From Prevotellaceae bacterium UBA2852 (GTDB taxonomy: Bacteria > Bacteroidota > Bacteroidia > Bacteroidales > Bacteroidaceae), in NCBI GenBank assembly GCA_002350855.1, contig DEFM01000008.1:39662-62329 (forward strand): a stretch of DNA of 22,668 nt, given 5' to 3'. The position numbers were made by a program, and so were the translations under genes. The notes below the pieces were generated by a model. That model worked only from the letters and a program-made list of their open reading frames with translations. It did not search any database and was not told where the DNA came from. Below are positions 15,882 to 22,668 of this stretch, in pieces (the stretch's first letter is position 1; every line of letters starts with the position of its first letter).

Positions 15882-17606
15882 ATGGAGACTCAATCTATCT
15901 GGATAACAGTTTTTCAGTTACTTGGTTCGCTGGCGCTGTTGATGTTCGGTATGAAAACCATGAGTGATGCCCTGCAGAAAATGGCCGGACCTCAACTGCG
16001 ACACGTTTTGGGTGCAATGACCACCAACCGCTTCACAGGTATGCTGACCGGTATGGGTGTGACTGCAGCCGTTCAGAGTTCTACAGCCACCACGGTAATG
16101 ACGGTGTCGTTCGTCAGTGCAGGACTTCTGACATTGGCTCAGGCTATCAGCGTTATCATGGGTGCCAATATCGGTACCACGCTTACGGCATGGATTATGT
16201 CTGCAGGATTCACCTTCAATATCACAACGATGGTCTATCCTGCTTTTGTTGCCGCGATAATTCTAATTTATAATAAGAAACGCCGTACCATTGGAGATTT
16301 TATCTTTGGTGTGGCATTCATGATTCTCGGATTGGGTACTTTGCGTCAAACGGGAGTGGATATGAATCTCGGAGAGAATGAGGTTTTGCTGCAGTTCTTC
16401 TCAAGCTTCGATCCTCATAGCTTCCTCACTACATTGCTCTTCCTGCTTATAGGTGGAGTGCTGACTATGTGCGTCCAGTCATCAGCAGCGGTAATGGCAA
16501 TTACTATGATTCTTTGTTCGAGCGGAGTACTTCCCATTTATCAGGGTATTGCCCTCGTCATGGGAGAGAATATCGGTACAACCGTCACTTCAAATATCGT
16601 TGCTCTGTCGGCAGGTACCCAGGCGCGTCGAGCAGCCTTTGCACATATGTTCTTTAATGTCTTCGGTGTGGTTTGGGTGCTCATCTTCTTCCGCCCATTT
16701 GTGAATTTGGTATGCTCTTTTGCTGGCTACGATGTGGACATGCAGAAGGAAGTAGTGGGAGAAGTAGCGTTTGCAGCTAATGCCGCTAAACTGAGTTTCG
16801 TACTTGCAGCTTTCCATACCTGCTTCAACCTTATCAATACAGGAATCCTTATATGGTTTATCCCGAGCATCGAGAAACTCGTATGCAAGGTGATTGCTAC
16901 TAAACCCGATGGTGAAGAAGAGGATACTCGCTTGCGTTATATTGCCAGTGGATTGATGAAGACACCGGAAATCTCTGTTTATATGGCTCAACAGGAAATT
17001 GTCCTCTTCGGCATACGTATACAGCGAATGTACGGCATGGTGCTTGATCTCAACCGTATGACCCGTGAGGGATTTGATGAAGATGAGTTTGCCAAGCTCT
17101 ATGCACGTATCGAGAAATATGAAGGTATTAGCGATAACATGGAGATAGAGATAGCTCGCTACCTTGAACAAGTGAGTGATGCACACCTCTCTGATGATAC
17201 CAAGGCAAAGATCCGTCAGATGTTACGTGAAATCAGCGAGATAGAAAGTATTGGTGATTCTTGTTCTAATCTTGCGAGAACACTCAATCGTAAAAAGCAA
17301 AGCGACAAGAAGTTCACAGATACCCAAGAATACAATCTGCAGCAGATGTTGATGCTTACCGAGGAGAGTTTGAAACAGATGAACCATATTCTTGCTGGAC
17401 ATCGTGAAGACTTCGACCTAAATGAGACATATCGAATCGAAGAGGAAATCAATGCTTTGAGAGATCGCCTGAAGCAAGAGAATATCCAGGCAATCAATGA
17501 CCGTCAGTATGGTTATGCCGAAGGTACAATGTATTCAGACCTCGTAAGCGAATGCGAGAAACTTGGCGACTATGTAGTCAATGTCGTCCAGGCTCGTCTG
17601 GCATGA
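15882..17606 (+). CDS. Na/Pi cotransporter family protein with PhoU-like C-terminal domain
   Basis: Inner-membrane Na+/phosphate symporter of 574 residues from the METQSIW start. Two inverted Na_Pi_cotrans repeats carry the signature QSS motif and a partner GxNIGTT motif: AAVQSSTATT at 62-71 with GANIGTT at 94-100, and CVQSSAAVMA at 197-206 with GENIGTT near 228-234. Further membrane helices run to about 345. From about 370 onward a helical cytoplasmic PhoU-like domain follows (EISEIESIGDSCSNLARTL, ECEKLGDYVVNVV), as in bacterial NptA/YjbB-type proteins. The frame is open to an earlier ATG at 15810, but that lies inside the promoter. No pst or pho genes are near. Phosphate is the family-based substrate; regulation by phosphate supply is inferred, with no Pho box recognised. 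Confidence 0.93.
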   Translation: METQSIWITVFQLLGSLALLMFGMKTMSDALQKMAGPQLRHVLGAMTTNRFTGMLTGMGVTAAVQSSTATTVMTVSFVSAGLLTLAQAISVIMGANIGTTLTAWIMSAGFTFNITTMVYPAFVAAIILIYNKKRRTIGDFIFGVAFMILGLGTLRQTGVDMNLGENEVLLQFFSSFDPHSFLTTLLFLLIGGVLTMCVQSSAAVMAITMILCSSGVLPIYQGIALVMGENIGTTVTSNIVALSAGTQARRAAFAHMFFNVFGVVWVLIFFRPFVNLVCSFAGYDVDMQKEVVGEVAFAANAAKLSFVLAAFHTCFNLINTGILIWFIPSIEKLVCKVIATKPDGEEEDTRLRYIASGLMKTPEISVYMAQQEIVLFGIRIQRMYGMVLDLNRMTREGFDEDEFAKLYARIEKYEGISDNMEIEIARYLEQVSDAHLSDDTKAKIRQMLREISEIESIGDSCSNLARTLNRKKQSDKKFTDTQEYNLQQMLMLTEESLKQMNHILAGHREDFDLNETYRIEEEINALRDRLKQENIQAINDRQYGYAEGTMYSDLVSECEKLGDYVVNVVQARLA

Positions 17607-17785
17607 TTATTCTATCCGGTAAAATCATTTTACGATCAACACTTCACTTTTTACTTTTTGCGTTAGCGCAATAATAATTTTCGCTCTTTCGATATGTCGT
17701 TATGTTGACATTTCGAAAGGGCGCTTCCATTTAGACTGCTGTCCTTCCCCTTTACTAGGGCGTTGCCCGTCTGACGGAGGGAACT
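17607..17785. other. Structured non-coding region between convergent genes
   Basis: No gene is seen in these 179 bases between the Na/Pi gene and the thymidylyltransferase gene. The region holds a GTAAAA-TCA-TTTTAC stem at 17619-17633, a TTGCG-TTAG-CGCAA stem at 17658-17671 followed by an A/T-rich run, a long stem at 17682-17723, a GGGC-GTT-GCCC stem within 17757-17771, and an outer pairing of CCTTCC with GGAGGG around it. Together these may end transcription from both sides, or be part of a dispersed intergenic repeat. Confidence 0.5.
17682..17723. terminator. Long hairpin, candidate bidirectional terminator
   Basis: Arms of 17 bases (17682-17698 and 17707-17723) pair with 15 Watson-Crick pairs, one G-U and one mismatch around an 8-base loop. 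The left arm starts CGCTCTTTCGA and the right arm ends TCGAAAGGGCG. It lies between two convergent genes. A T-rich run follows it only loosely, and only on the minus strand, so it is not a textbook intrinsic terminator. Confidence 0.5.
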
Positions 17786-18679
17786 TTATAATTCTCCAAA
17801 ATAGTGGGTCTCTGCTAATTGAAGTAGATACTGGCCGTAGTTGTTTTTCTTCATAGGCTCAGCAAGTTCCCTGAGTTTTGAAGAAGATATCCAACCTTGA
17901 TGATAGGCTATACCCTCAAGACAGGCAATCTTCAAACCTGTACGCTTCTCCAGCACCTCAATGAAATTCGATGCTTCGCTTAGAGAATCATGAGTTCCTG
18001 TGTCGAGCCATGCAAAGCCACGCCCCAGTTGCTGGACCTTCAAATTCCCCTCTTGTAGGAAAACCTGATTCACAGTGGTGATTTCCAATTCTCCACGTGC
18101 AGAAGGCTTGATATGCTTTGCCACGTCAACAACCTTGTTTGGGTAGAAGTACAAACCTACAACAGCGTAGTTGCTCTTCGGATTTTGAGGTTTTTCCTCG
18201 ATACTTAGGCAGTTCCCCTCTTTGTCGAATTCCGCAACACCATAACGCTCTGGATCATTTACCCAATAACCGAAAACAGTTGCCTTGCCGCCAGCCTCTG
18301 CTGTTTTAACAGCCTCACGCAACATTCCCGTAAATCCTCTTCCGTGGAAAATGTTGTCGCCTAATATCAGGCAGACAGAATCGTTTCCTACGAACTTCTC
18401 TCCTATAATGAATGCCTGTGCCAACCCGTCAGGAGACGGCTGCTCGGCATATTCGAATCTTACCCCGTAGTCACTTCCATCACCCAGCAGACGCTGGAAC
18501 CCTGGCAAGTCGTGAGGTGTGGAGATAATAAGAATATCACGAATCCCGGCCAGCATCAGTACGGATATAGGATAATACACCATGGGTTTGTCGAAAATCG
18601 GAAGCAATTGTTTGCTTACTCCCTTTGTGATAGGGTACAGACGAGTTCCACTACCACCAGCTAATACTATTCCTTTCAT
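17786..18679 (-). CDS. rfbA: Glucose-1-phosphate thymidylyltransferase
   Basis: Cytosolic nucleotidyltransferase of 297 residues, first step to dTDP-sugars: dTTP plus glucose 1-phosphate gives dTDP-glucose and pyrophosphate. The sequence follows RmlA closely: the nucleotide-binding [11 protein letters not shown] at 6-16, [17 protein letters not shown] at 21-37 with K23, [11 protein letters not shown] at 80-90, LGDNIF at 106-111 with metal-binding D108, [13 protein letters not shown] at 161-164 with K163, ARGELEIT and WLDTGTH with D226. The length matches the short, homotetrameric type. No rfbB, rfbC or rfbD gene lies beside it, so the rest of the dTDP-rhamnose path must be elsewhere. It starts 67 bases after the GH43 stop with no recognisable promoter in the gap, so read-through from GH43 is possible. 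Confidence 0.96.
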   Translation of the reverse strand: MKGIVLAGGSGTRLYPITKGVSKQLLPIFDKPMVYYPISVLMLAGIRDILIISTPHDLPGFQRLLGDGSDYGVRFEYAEQPSPDGLAQAFIIGEKFVGNDSVCLILGDNIFHGRGFTGMLREAVKTAEAGGKATVFGYWVNDPERYGVAEFDKEGNCLSIEEKPQNPKSNYAVVGLYFYPNKVVDVAKHIKPSARGELEITTVNQVFLQEGNLKVQQLGRGFAWLDTGTHDSLSEASNFIEVLEKRTGLKIACLEGIAYHQGWISSSKLRELAEPMKKNNYGQYLLQLAETHYFGEL

Positions 18680-18746
18680 ATTATGAGTTTATAAAGACAA
18701 CGCGATTTATTGATACTTTTAGTTTGGTTAAGCGAAACGACATAAT

Positions 18747-19772
18747 TTATTTAATCCATCCTTCTTCAGTCCATTCAATGGGACGCTGGATGAGGATGGC
18801 AGCACCGTCATGACGGAGGCTGTATCCGTGGCAGATGAAGACATCTTCATTGTCGATGTGGTAAGCAGCACAATGACCTGTAGCTTCAAACAACTTCTTG
18901 TCGCCTTCCAGAAATATTGTACCGCCGCCTTCGAGCATGTCTTTTCCTTCTTGATCCAGATAAGGGCCTTCAACATTCTTACTGCGACCAACGGCTACAC
19001 GGTAGTTGCTCTTGGCACCACGGCAGCAATAGTCCCACGACACGAACAGATAGTAATAGCCGCCGTGCTTGAAGATAAATGGAGCCTCAATGGCATTAGT
19101 GCCTGCATATTTTGAAGTGGGGTTTTCCATCGATGGTTTGTTGTTTGGTCCGTAGCGCCTGGCAATGGTGCGAGGCTTTTCACCCTTTGCGATATGCATG
19201 GAGGAGTCGAGAGGTGCCAGTTGGATTCCGTCCCAGAACGATCCCCATACCAGCCAGGGTTTGTCGTTGTCGTCAATTACGAAGTTAGGGTCGATGGCAT
19301 TCCAGTTGTCTCGGTTCTCACGCGATGCGACGATGCATCCTTCGTCCTTCCACATGTTGCTTCGCAGGGAATGGCTGCTGAGCAGACCGATTGCGGAACC
19401 GTTCTTGCCGAATGTAGAACAGCTATAGGCCAACCACCAGCGCCCATGCCATTGGATAATATCGGGTGCCCAAACATGATTGCGAAAACCAGGCACAGAG
19501 TCCGTTATCCATCCCGGAATGACCGTCATGACAGGGTAGGAGAAAACTGTCCATGTCTTGCAGTCTTTCGATGTCATCTGCTGGATGCCCATTCCTGTGG
19601 AAAACATATAGTAAGTGTCCCCTTCCTTTGCCATCACGGGGTCGTGAACCATAGGAGTTTCTGTGGTGAATGTCTCACGTTGAAAGTGGTGGCGCGGTCC
19701 CTGAGCATAAAGCTGCATCCATGCACACCACACAAACCATACAAACAATGTCGGAATCAGAATCTTTCTCAT
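18747..19772 (-). CDS. Secreted GH43 endo-1,5-alpha-L-arabinanase-like enzyme
   Basis: Exported glycosidase of 341 residues with a signal peptide ending near residue 24 (WMQLYAQ). The five-bladed propeller of family 43 is clear. Catalytic base D44 is in MVHDPV, the pKa-modulating D161 in NAIDPNF and the acid E229 in NAIEAPF, with H300 in ATGHCA as the likely central metal-site histidine. WAPDIIQW, LAYSCSTFG, PWLVWGSFWDG, YYLFVSWDYCC and YRVAVGRS are phrases typical of the endo-arabinanase subfamilies of GH43, which cut arabinan backbones in pectin side chains. Xylosidase or arabinofuranosidase activity cannot be excluded, since GH43 is polyspecific. It is divergent from the GH95 gene and stands upstream of rfbA on the same strand. 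No SusC/SusD pair or regulator is visible, so this is not a full utilisation locus within the window. Confidence 0.9.
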   Translation of the reverse strand: MRKILIPTLFVWFVWCAWMQLYAQGPRHHFQRETFTTETPMVHDPVMAKEGDTYYMFSTGMGIQQMTSKDCKTWTVFSYPVMTVIPGWITDSVPGFRNHVWAPDIIQWHGRWWLAYSCSTFGKNGSAIGLLSSHSLRSNMWKDEGCIVASRENRDNWNAIDPNFVIDDNDKPWLVWGSFWDGIQLAPLDSSMHIAKGEKPRTIARRYGPNNKPSMENPTSKYAGTNAIEAPFIFKHGGYYYLFVSWDYCCRGAKSNYRVAVGRSKNVEGPYLDQEGKDMLEGGGTIFLEGDKKLFEATGHCAAYHIDNEDVFICHGYSLRHDGAAILIQRPIEWTEEGWIK

Positions 19773-19801
19773 TATTTATTGTAATTAGATGTTACTTGCT
19801 G

Positions 19802-19809
19802 CAAAAATA
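19802..19809 (-). promoter_or_regulatory. Candidate -7 box of the GH43 gene
   Basis: On the minus strand this reads TATTTTTG, matching TAnnTTTG, about 30 bases before the ATG. A TTG lies upstream with 22 bases between. The leader would be only about 25 bases. The A/T-rich surroundings make chance matches more likely. Confidence 0.45.
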
Positions 19810-19876
19810 CAAAAAAGAATTGGATATTGCACAATTGAATAATCATAATTTATAATTCACAATTAATGATTTAGTT

Positions 19877-19907
19877 TTTGCTTTCTACTAGAAAAACTGT
19901 ATCTTTG
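19877..19907 (+). promoter_or_regulatory. Complete Bacteroidota promoter of the GH95 gene
   Basis: TTTG at 19877-19880 and TATCTTTG at 19900-19907, separated by 19 bases, fit both elements of the consensus. Transcription should start near 19913, leaving a leader of about 50 bases that contains a short inverted repeat. Confidence 0.72.
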
Positions 19908-19926
19908 AAGTCTTGAATAATTAATT

Positions 19927-19943
19927 GAGCATGAAGAATGCTC
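19927..19943 (+). promoter_or_regulatory. Inverted repeat in the GH95 leader
   Basis: GAGCAT and ATGCTC form 6-base perfect arms around GAAGA, some 15-20 bases after the expected transcription start and 22 bases before the start codon. It could be an operator or a small leader hairpin affecting ribosome access. Length is short, so chance is possible. Confidence 0.35.
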
Positions 19944-19964
19944 TATGTAACACCTGAATAATAC

Positions 19965-22421
19965 ATGCAAATGAAATCCAAAATCCTTTTTGTGCTTACA
20001 AATGCCGCACTGATGGCATGGCTGTCGTTCTGCCCTGTGGCAGCTCAATCTAACAGACTTCATTATACTCAACCTGCTACGTTTTTCGAAGAGGCTCTGC
20101 CCATAGGAAACGGAACGCTGGGCGCTATGATCTACGGCGGAGTAGACGAGGAAAAGCTCTCGCTTAATGACATAACGTTGTGGACTGGTGAACCGGACAT
20201 GGATGTGTATGCTCCTGAGGCGTATAAAAACATCGAAGATATTCGCAAGGCTCTGTTTCGTGAAGATTATCGTGAGGCTGACCGTTTGCAGAGGTCTGTG
20301 CAGGGACATTACAGCCAGAACTACCAGCCGCTGGGCATGCTTAAGTTCCGCTCTATGACGGCTACCGCTGCTGATGAGTCGTACTCTCGCTCGCTGGACG
20401 TGTCTCGTGCAGTGGCTGCGATTGAGTGGGCTGGTGGCAGACGTGAATATTTTGCCTCCGCTCCCGACTCGGTGATAGTGATAAGACTGACGGCTGCTGA
20501 CGGTTCTTCCATTAACAAGCGGTTCAGCTACCACTGCCAGCTTCCACATCAGACAACGGCTTCTGCAAAACGTGACAGTGTAGGCGAATTGGTAACTGAC
20601 GGCTATGCGGCATGGACAAGCAAGCCTTCGTATGTGGGAGGTATGGGACTTTTTCAATACGACAGCAACAGAGGCATTCACTTTCGCACCATTGTGAGAT
20701 TGTTGCCTCGTGGAGGCAAGCTGAGGACTGTGGGCAATGACGAGCTAGAGGTGACGGGTGCCGACGAACTGCTGGTTCTGATTTCGAATGTGACCAGTTT
20801 CAACGGAGCTGACAAGGATCCTGTGAAAGAGGGTCGCGATTATAAAAATATTGTTCGTGCGCGTATAGAGAAGGCTACAGCTAGCTCCTACGATGACATG
20901 ATGCTGAGACACTTGAAGGACTACAGTCAGTTCTACGGCCGCATGTCTCTGGAACTCGGCACTACGGATGATACTATCGCGGCGAAGTCAACTGACAAGC
21001 AGTTGCGTGACTATACGGAGAAGGGCGAGAAGAATCCTGACCTTGAGGAACTGTATTTCAACTACGGACGCTACCTGCTCATAAGCTGCTCCCGCACTCC
21101 TGCTGTGCCAGCTAACCTGCAGGGCTTGTGGAACGAGAAGATGCTGCCGCCATGGTCATGCAACTACACCAGCAATATCAATGTAGAGGAAAACTACTGG
21201 CCTGCCGAGATTACGGCTCTGCCTGAGATGCATGCCTCCCTGCTCGGTTTCATACAACAACTTCCCAATACGGGAAAAGCGACAGCCAGCGCATACTACG
21301 GCGTAGGCAACGGATGGTGTCTGGCTCACAATACTGATATCTGGGCAATGACCTGTCCAGTAGGAGAGCACGGTGGTGATCCACAATGGGCAAACTGGAA
21401 TATGGGAGGCGCATGGATTAGCACTCACTTGTGGGAACACTACACTTTTACGCTTGACAAGGATTATTTGCGACATGTGTGGCCTACACTCAAAGGTGCT
21501 GCTGAATTTTGCCTGGAATGGCTGATTGAACACGATGGATATCTGATTACCGCTCCTGCCACCTCGCCAGAGAACTCGTACAAGACAGAGGATGGCTATC
21601 ATGGCCGCACTGTTTACGGCGGTTTTGCCGATATTGCAATGATTCGCGAGTGTCTGACCGATGCCAGACAGGCTGCCGTTGCTTTGGGAAATCAGAAGGT
21701 TTTTGTGGATAAGGCTGACAAGGCTCTATCCAAACTTCTTCCTTACCGCATAGGCAAACGCGGAAATCTGCAAGAGTGGTATCACGATTGGGATGATGAG
21801 GATCCGCACCACCGCCATCAGTCACACCTCTTCGGACTGTTCCCGGGACACCATATAGATGTGGAATCCACCCCGGAACTAGCTGCCGCCTGCAAGCGTT
21901 CGCTGGAAATCAAGGGTGACCGTACCACTGGATGGAGCACTGGATGGAGAGTGAACTTGCAAGCCAGGTTGTGTGAAGCTGAAACAGCATACCATTTTTA
22001 CCGCGTTCTTCTGAGCTATGTGTCTCCTGATGAATACAGGGGACCTGACCGCCGTACCGGTGGAGGCACCTATCCAAACCTGCTCGATGCACATTCCCCA
22101 TTCCAAATAGACGGCAATTTTGGTGGAACGGCTGGAGTGGTAGAGATGCTAGTGCAGAGTTCGCTGAAAGAAAATTATGAGGCGGAAGTCCTGCTCTTGC
22201 CAGCATTGCCAAAGGAATGGAGTGAAAGAGGCTGCCTGAATGGTGTGAGAACACGTGGAGGTTATTCCATCGACTTGGTCTGGAGAAATGGACGTCCTAC
22301 ATCTATGTCAATACAGGATATCCGTCCTGCCAACTCTCCTACGGCTCGTCTTTATGTCCGATTCGGCAAACAGAAATGGACCATTAAAACAAAACCTGGA
22401 CAGAAAAAAAGGATTCTCTGA
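19965..22421 (+). CDS. Secreted GH95 alpha-L-fucosidase / alpha-L-galactosidase
   Basis: Exported inverting glycosidase of 818 residues. A signal peptide ends near residue 28 (CPVAAQ). The family plan is complete: N-terminal beta-domain beginning PIGNGTLGAMIYGG at 46-59, a linker, an (alpha/alpha)6 barrel from about 310 to 740 and a C-terminal beta-domain. By comparison with Bifidobacterium AfcA, the residues of the water-activating pair are N404 and N406 in TSNINVEEN, the catalytic acid is E536 in TSPENS, and the supporting aspartate is D716 in HSPFQIDGN. HQSHLFGLFPG and GDRTTGWSTGWRVN are family hallmarks. Substrates known for GH95 are alpha-1,2-fucosylated glycans (host glycans, xyloglucan) and L-galactose on plant polymers; the GH43 neighbour tilts toward plant material. 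Start at 19965 or at the second ATG at 19971 both keep the signal peptide. No SusC/D genes are in view. Confidence 0.94.
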   Translation: MQMKSKILFVLTNAALMAWLSFCPVAAQSNRLHYTQPATFFEEALPIGNGTLGAMIYGGVDEEKLSLNDITLWTGEPDMDVYAPEAYKNIEDIRKALFREDYREADRLQRSVQGHYSQNYQPLGMLKFRSMTATAADESYSRSLDVSRAVAAIEWAGGRREYFASAPDSVIVIRLTAADGSSINKRFSYHCQLPHQTTASAKRDSVGELVTDGYAAWTSKPSYVGGMGLFQYDSNRGIHFRTIVRLLPRGGKLRTVGNDELEVTGADELLVLISNVTSFNGADKDPVKEGRDYKNIVRARIEKATASSYDDMMLRHLKDYSQFYGRMSLELGTTDDTIAAKSTDKQLRDYTEKGEKNPDLEELYFNYGRYLLISCSRTPAVPANLQGLWNEKMLPPWSCNYTSNINVEENYWPAEITALPEMHASLLGFIQQLPNTGKATASAYYGVGNGWCLAHNTDIWAMTCPVGEHGGDPQWANWNMGGAWISTHLWEHYTFTLDKDYLRHVWPTLKGAAEFCLEWLIEHDGYLITAPATSPENSYKTEDGYHGRTVYGGFADIAMIRECLTDARQAAVALGNQKVFVDKADKALSKLLPYRIGKRGNLQEWYHDWDDEDPHHRHQSHLFGLFPGHHIDVESTPELAAACKRSLEIKGDRTTGWSTGWRVNLQARLCEAETAYHFYRVLLSYVSPDEYRGPDRRTGGGTYPNLLDAHSPFQIDGNFGGTAGVVEMLVQSSLKENYEAEVLLLPALPKEWSERGCLNGVRTRGGYSIDLVWRNGRPTSMSIQDIRPANSPTARLYVRFGKQKWTIKTKPGQKKRIL

Positions 22422-22668
22422 AACATAATCCGAAGCTATTATTCTCTCATCTTCATCCCTAAACAGTGAGGGTGGGTACCTGTACGTGCGTACATATTAT
22501 ATATAATAGTAAAAACCAGACTTAAAAACGTCGCTTGGAAATGGGTGAAGTTTTTTTGATTTTCAGGTTGATCTGTTTCTGGAAATGAGCGAACATTTTT
22601 CCCCGGCAAGAGTTAACCTGTGACTCTGTGGCATGAAAACAGTGCTTTTTTAAAATATTCGCAATTTA
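22422..22668. other. Non-coding region after GH95 with short repeats
   Basis: No gene is supported in these last 247 bases. They contain TGTACG-TG-CGTACA at 22481-22494, the perfect A/T palindrome TATTATATATAATA at 22495-22508, an imperfect direct repeat TGGAAATGGGTGAA / TGGAAATGAGCGAA (22536-22549 and 22580-22593) and a CAGGTT...AACCTG inverted pair (22564-22569, 22615-22620). No classical terminator with a T-run directly follows the GH95 stop. Confidence 0.45.
22536..22593 (+). repeat. Imperfect 14-base direct repeat pair
   Basis: TGGAAATGGGTGAA at 22536-22549 and TGGAAATGAGCGAA at 22580-22593 differ at two positions and begin 44 bases apart; each is followed within a few bases by a run of T. 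They could be paired regulator sites for a gene beyond the window edge, or part of a larger repeat. Confidence 0.4.

Noticed and set aside
17607..17785. Possible CRISPR or insertion-sequence end because of many inverted repeats
   Set aside because: No regularly spaced direct repeats, no transposase fragment and no target duplication can be seen; treated as structured intergenic DNA only.
19863..20681. Minus-strand frame of 272 codons over the start of GH95
   Set aside because: It would run through the GH95 promoter and signal peptide region and has no recognisable family; the GH95 frame is complete and intact.

Overview
The window looks like chromosomal DNA from a Bacteroidales bacterium, probably of the Prevotella/Segatella group. 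Several lines support this. There are recurrent Bacteroidota-type promoters (a -7 box TAnnTTTG, sometimes with TTTG about 20 bases upstream), and leaders are A-rich with little Shine-Dalgarno sequence. The phosphofructokinase is a long pyrophosphate-dependent type, the 4-alpha-glucanotransferase is DPE2-like, and glycosidases of families 43 and 95 are present. This placement is inferred from gene content; no rRNA or marker gene is present. I see no tRNA, rRNA, CRISPR array, insertion sequence, phage gene or clear pseudogene.

Layout. (1) 38-4583, minus strand: a compact four-gene tripartite efflux operon (outer-membrane TolC-like channel, lipoprotein MacA-like adaptor, ABC ATPase, MacB-like permease). 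(2) 4824-6191, plus: a secreted cysteine-rich right-handed beta-helix protein with an unassigned C-terminal module. (3) 6304-8746, plus: PPi-dependent phosphofructokinase followed closely by a membrane-anchored family 25 lysozyme. (4) 14172-8732, minus: a tightly packed four-gene operon of aminoacyl-histidine dipeptidase, a MerR-type regulator, DPE2-like 4-alpha-glucanotransferase and a membrane-anchored DUF5715/peptidase-M15-like protein. Its last gene overlaps the end of the lysozyme gene tail to tail. (5) 14272-15702, minus, and 15882-17606, plus: a divergent pair of Na+-dependent transporters (solute symporter; Na/Pi cotransporter with a PhoU-like tail). (6) 17607-17785: a non-coding stretch with several inverted repeats. 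(7) 17786-19772, minus: a solitary glucose-1-phosphate thymidylyltransferase preceded by an endo-arabinanase-like GH43. (8) 19965-22421, plus: a complete GH95 alpha-L-fucosidase/alpha-L-galactosidase, divergent from GH43 and with a well-formed promoter. (9) 22422-22668: non-coding, with short repeats.

How the parts fit. The efflux operon would export a hydrophobic or amphipathic compound across the whole envelope. PFP and the glucanotransferase belong to central sugar and glucan metabolism, while GH43 and GH95 act outside the cytoplasm on plant-type or host-type glycans. The lysozyme and the M15-like protein both point to peptidoglycan. No single gene cluster here is an obvious new defence or mobile system. 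The least explained items are the two-module beta-helix protein, the M15-like protein that appears to lack one catalytic acid, and the structured intergenic region at 17607-17785.
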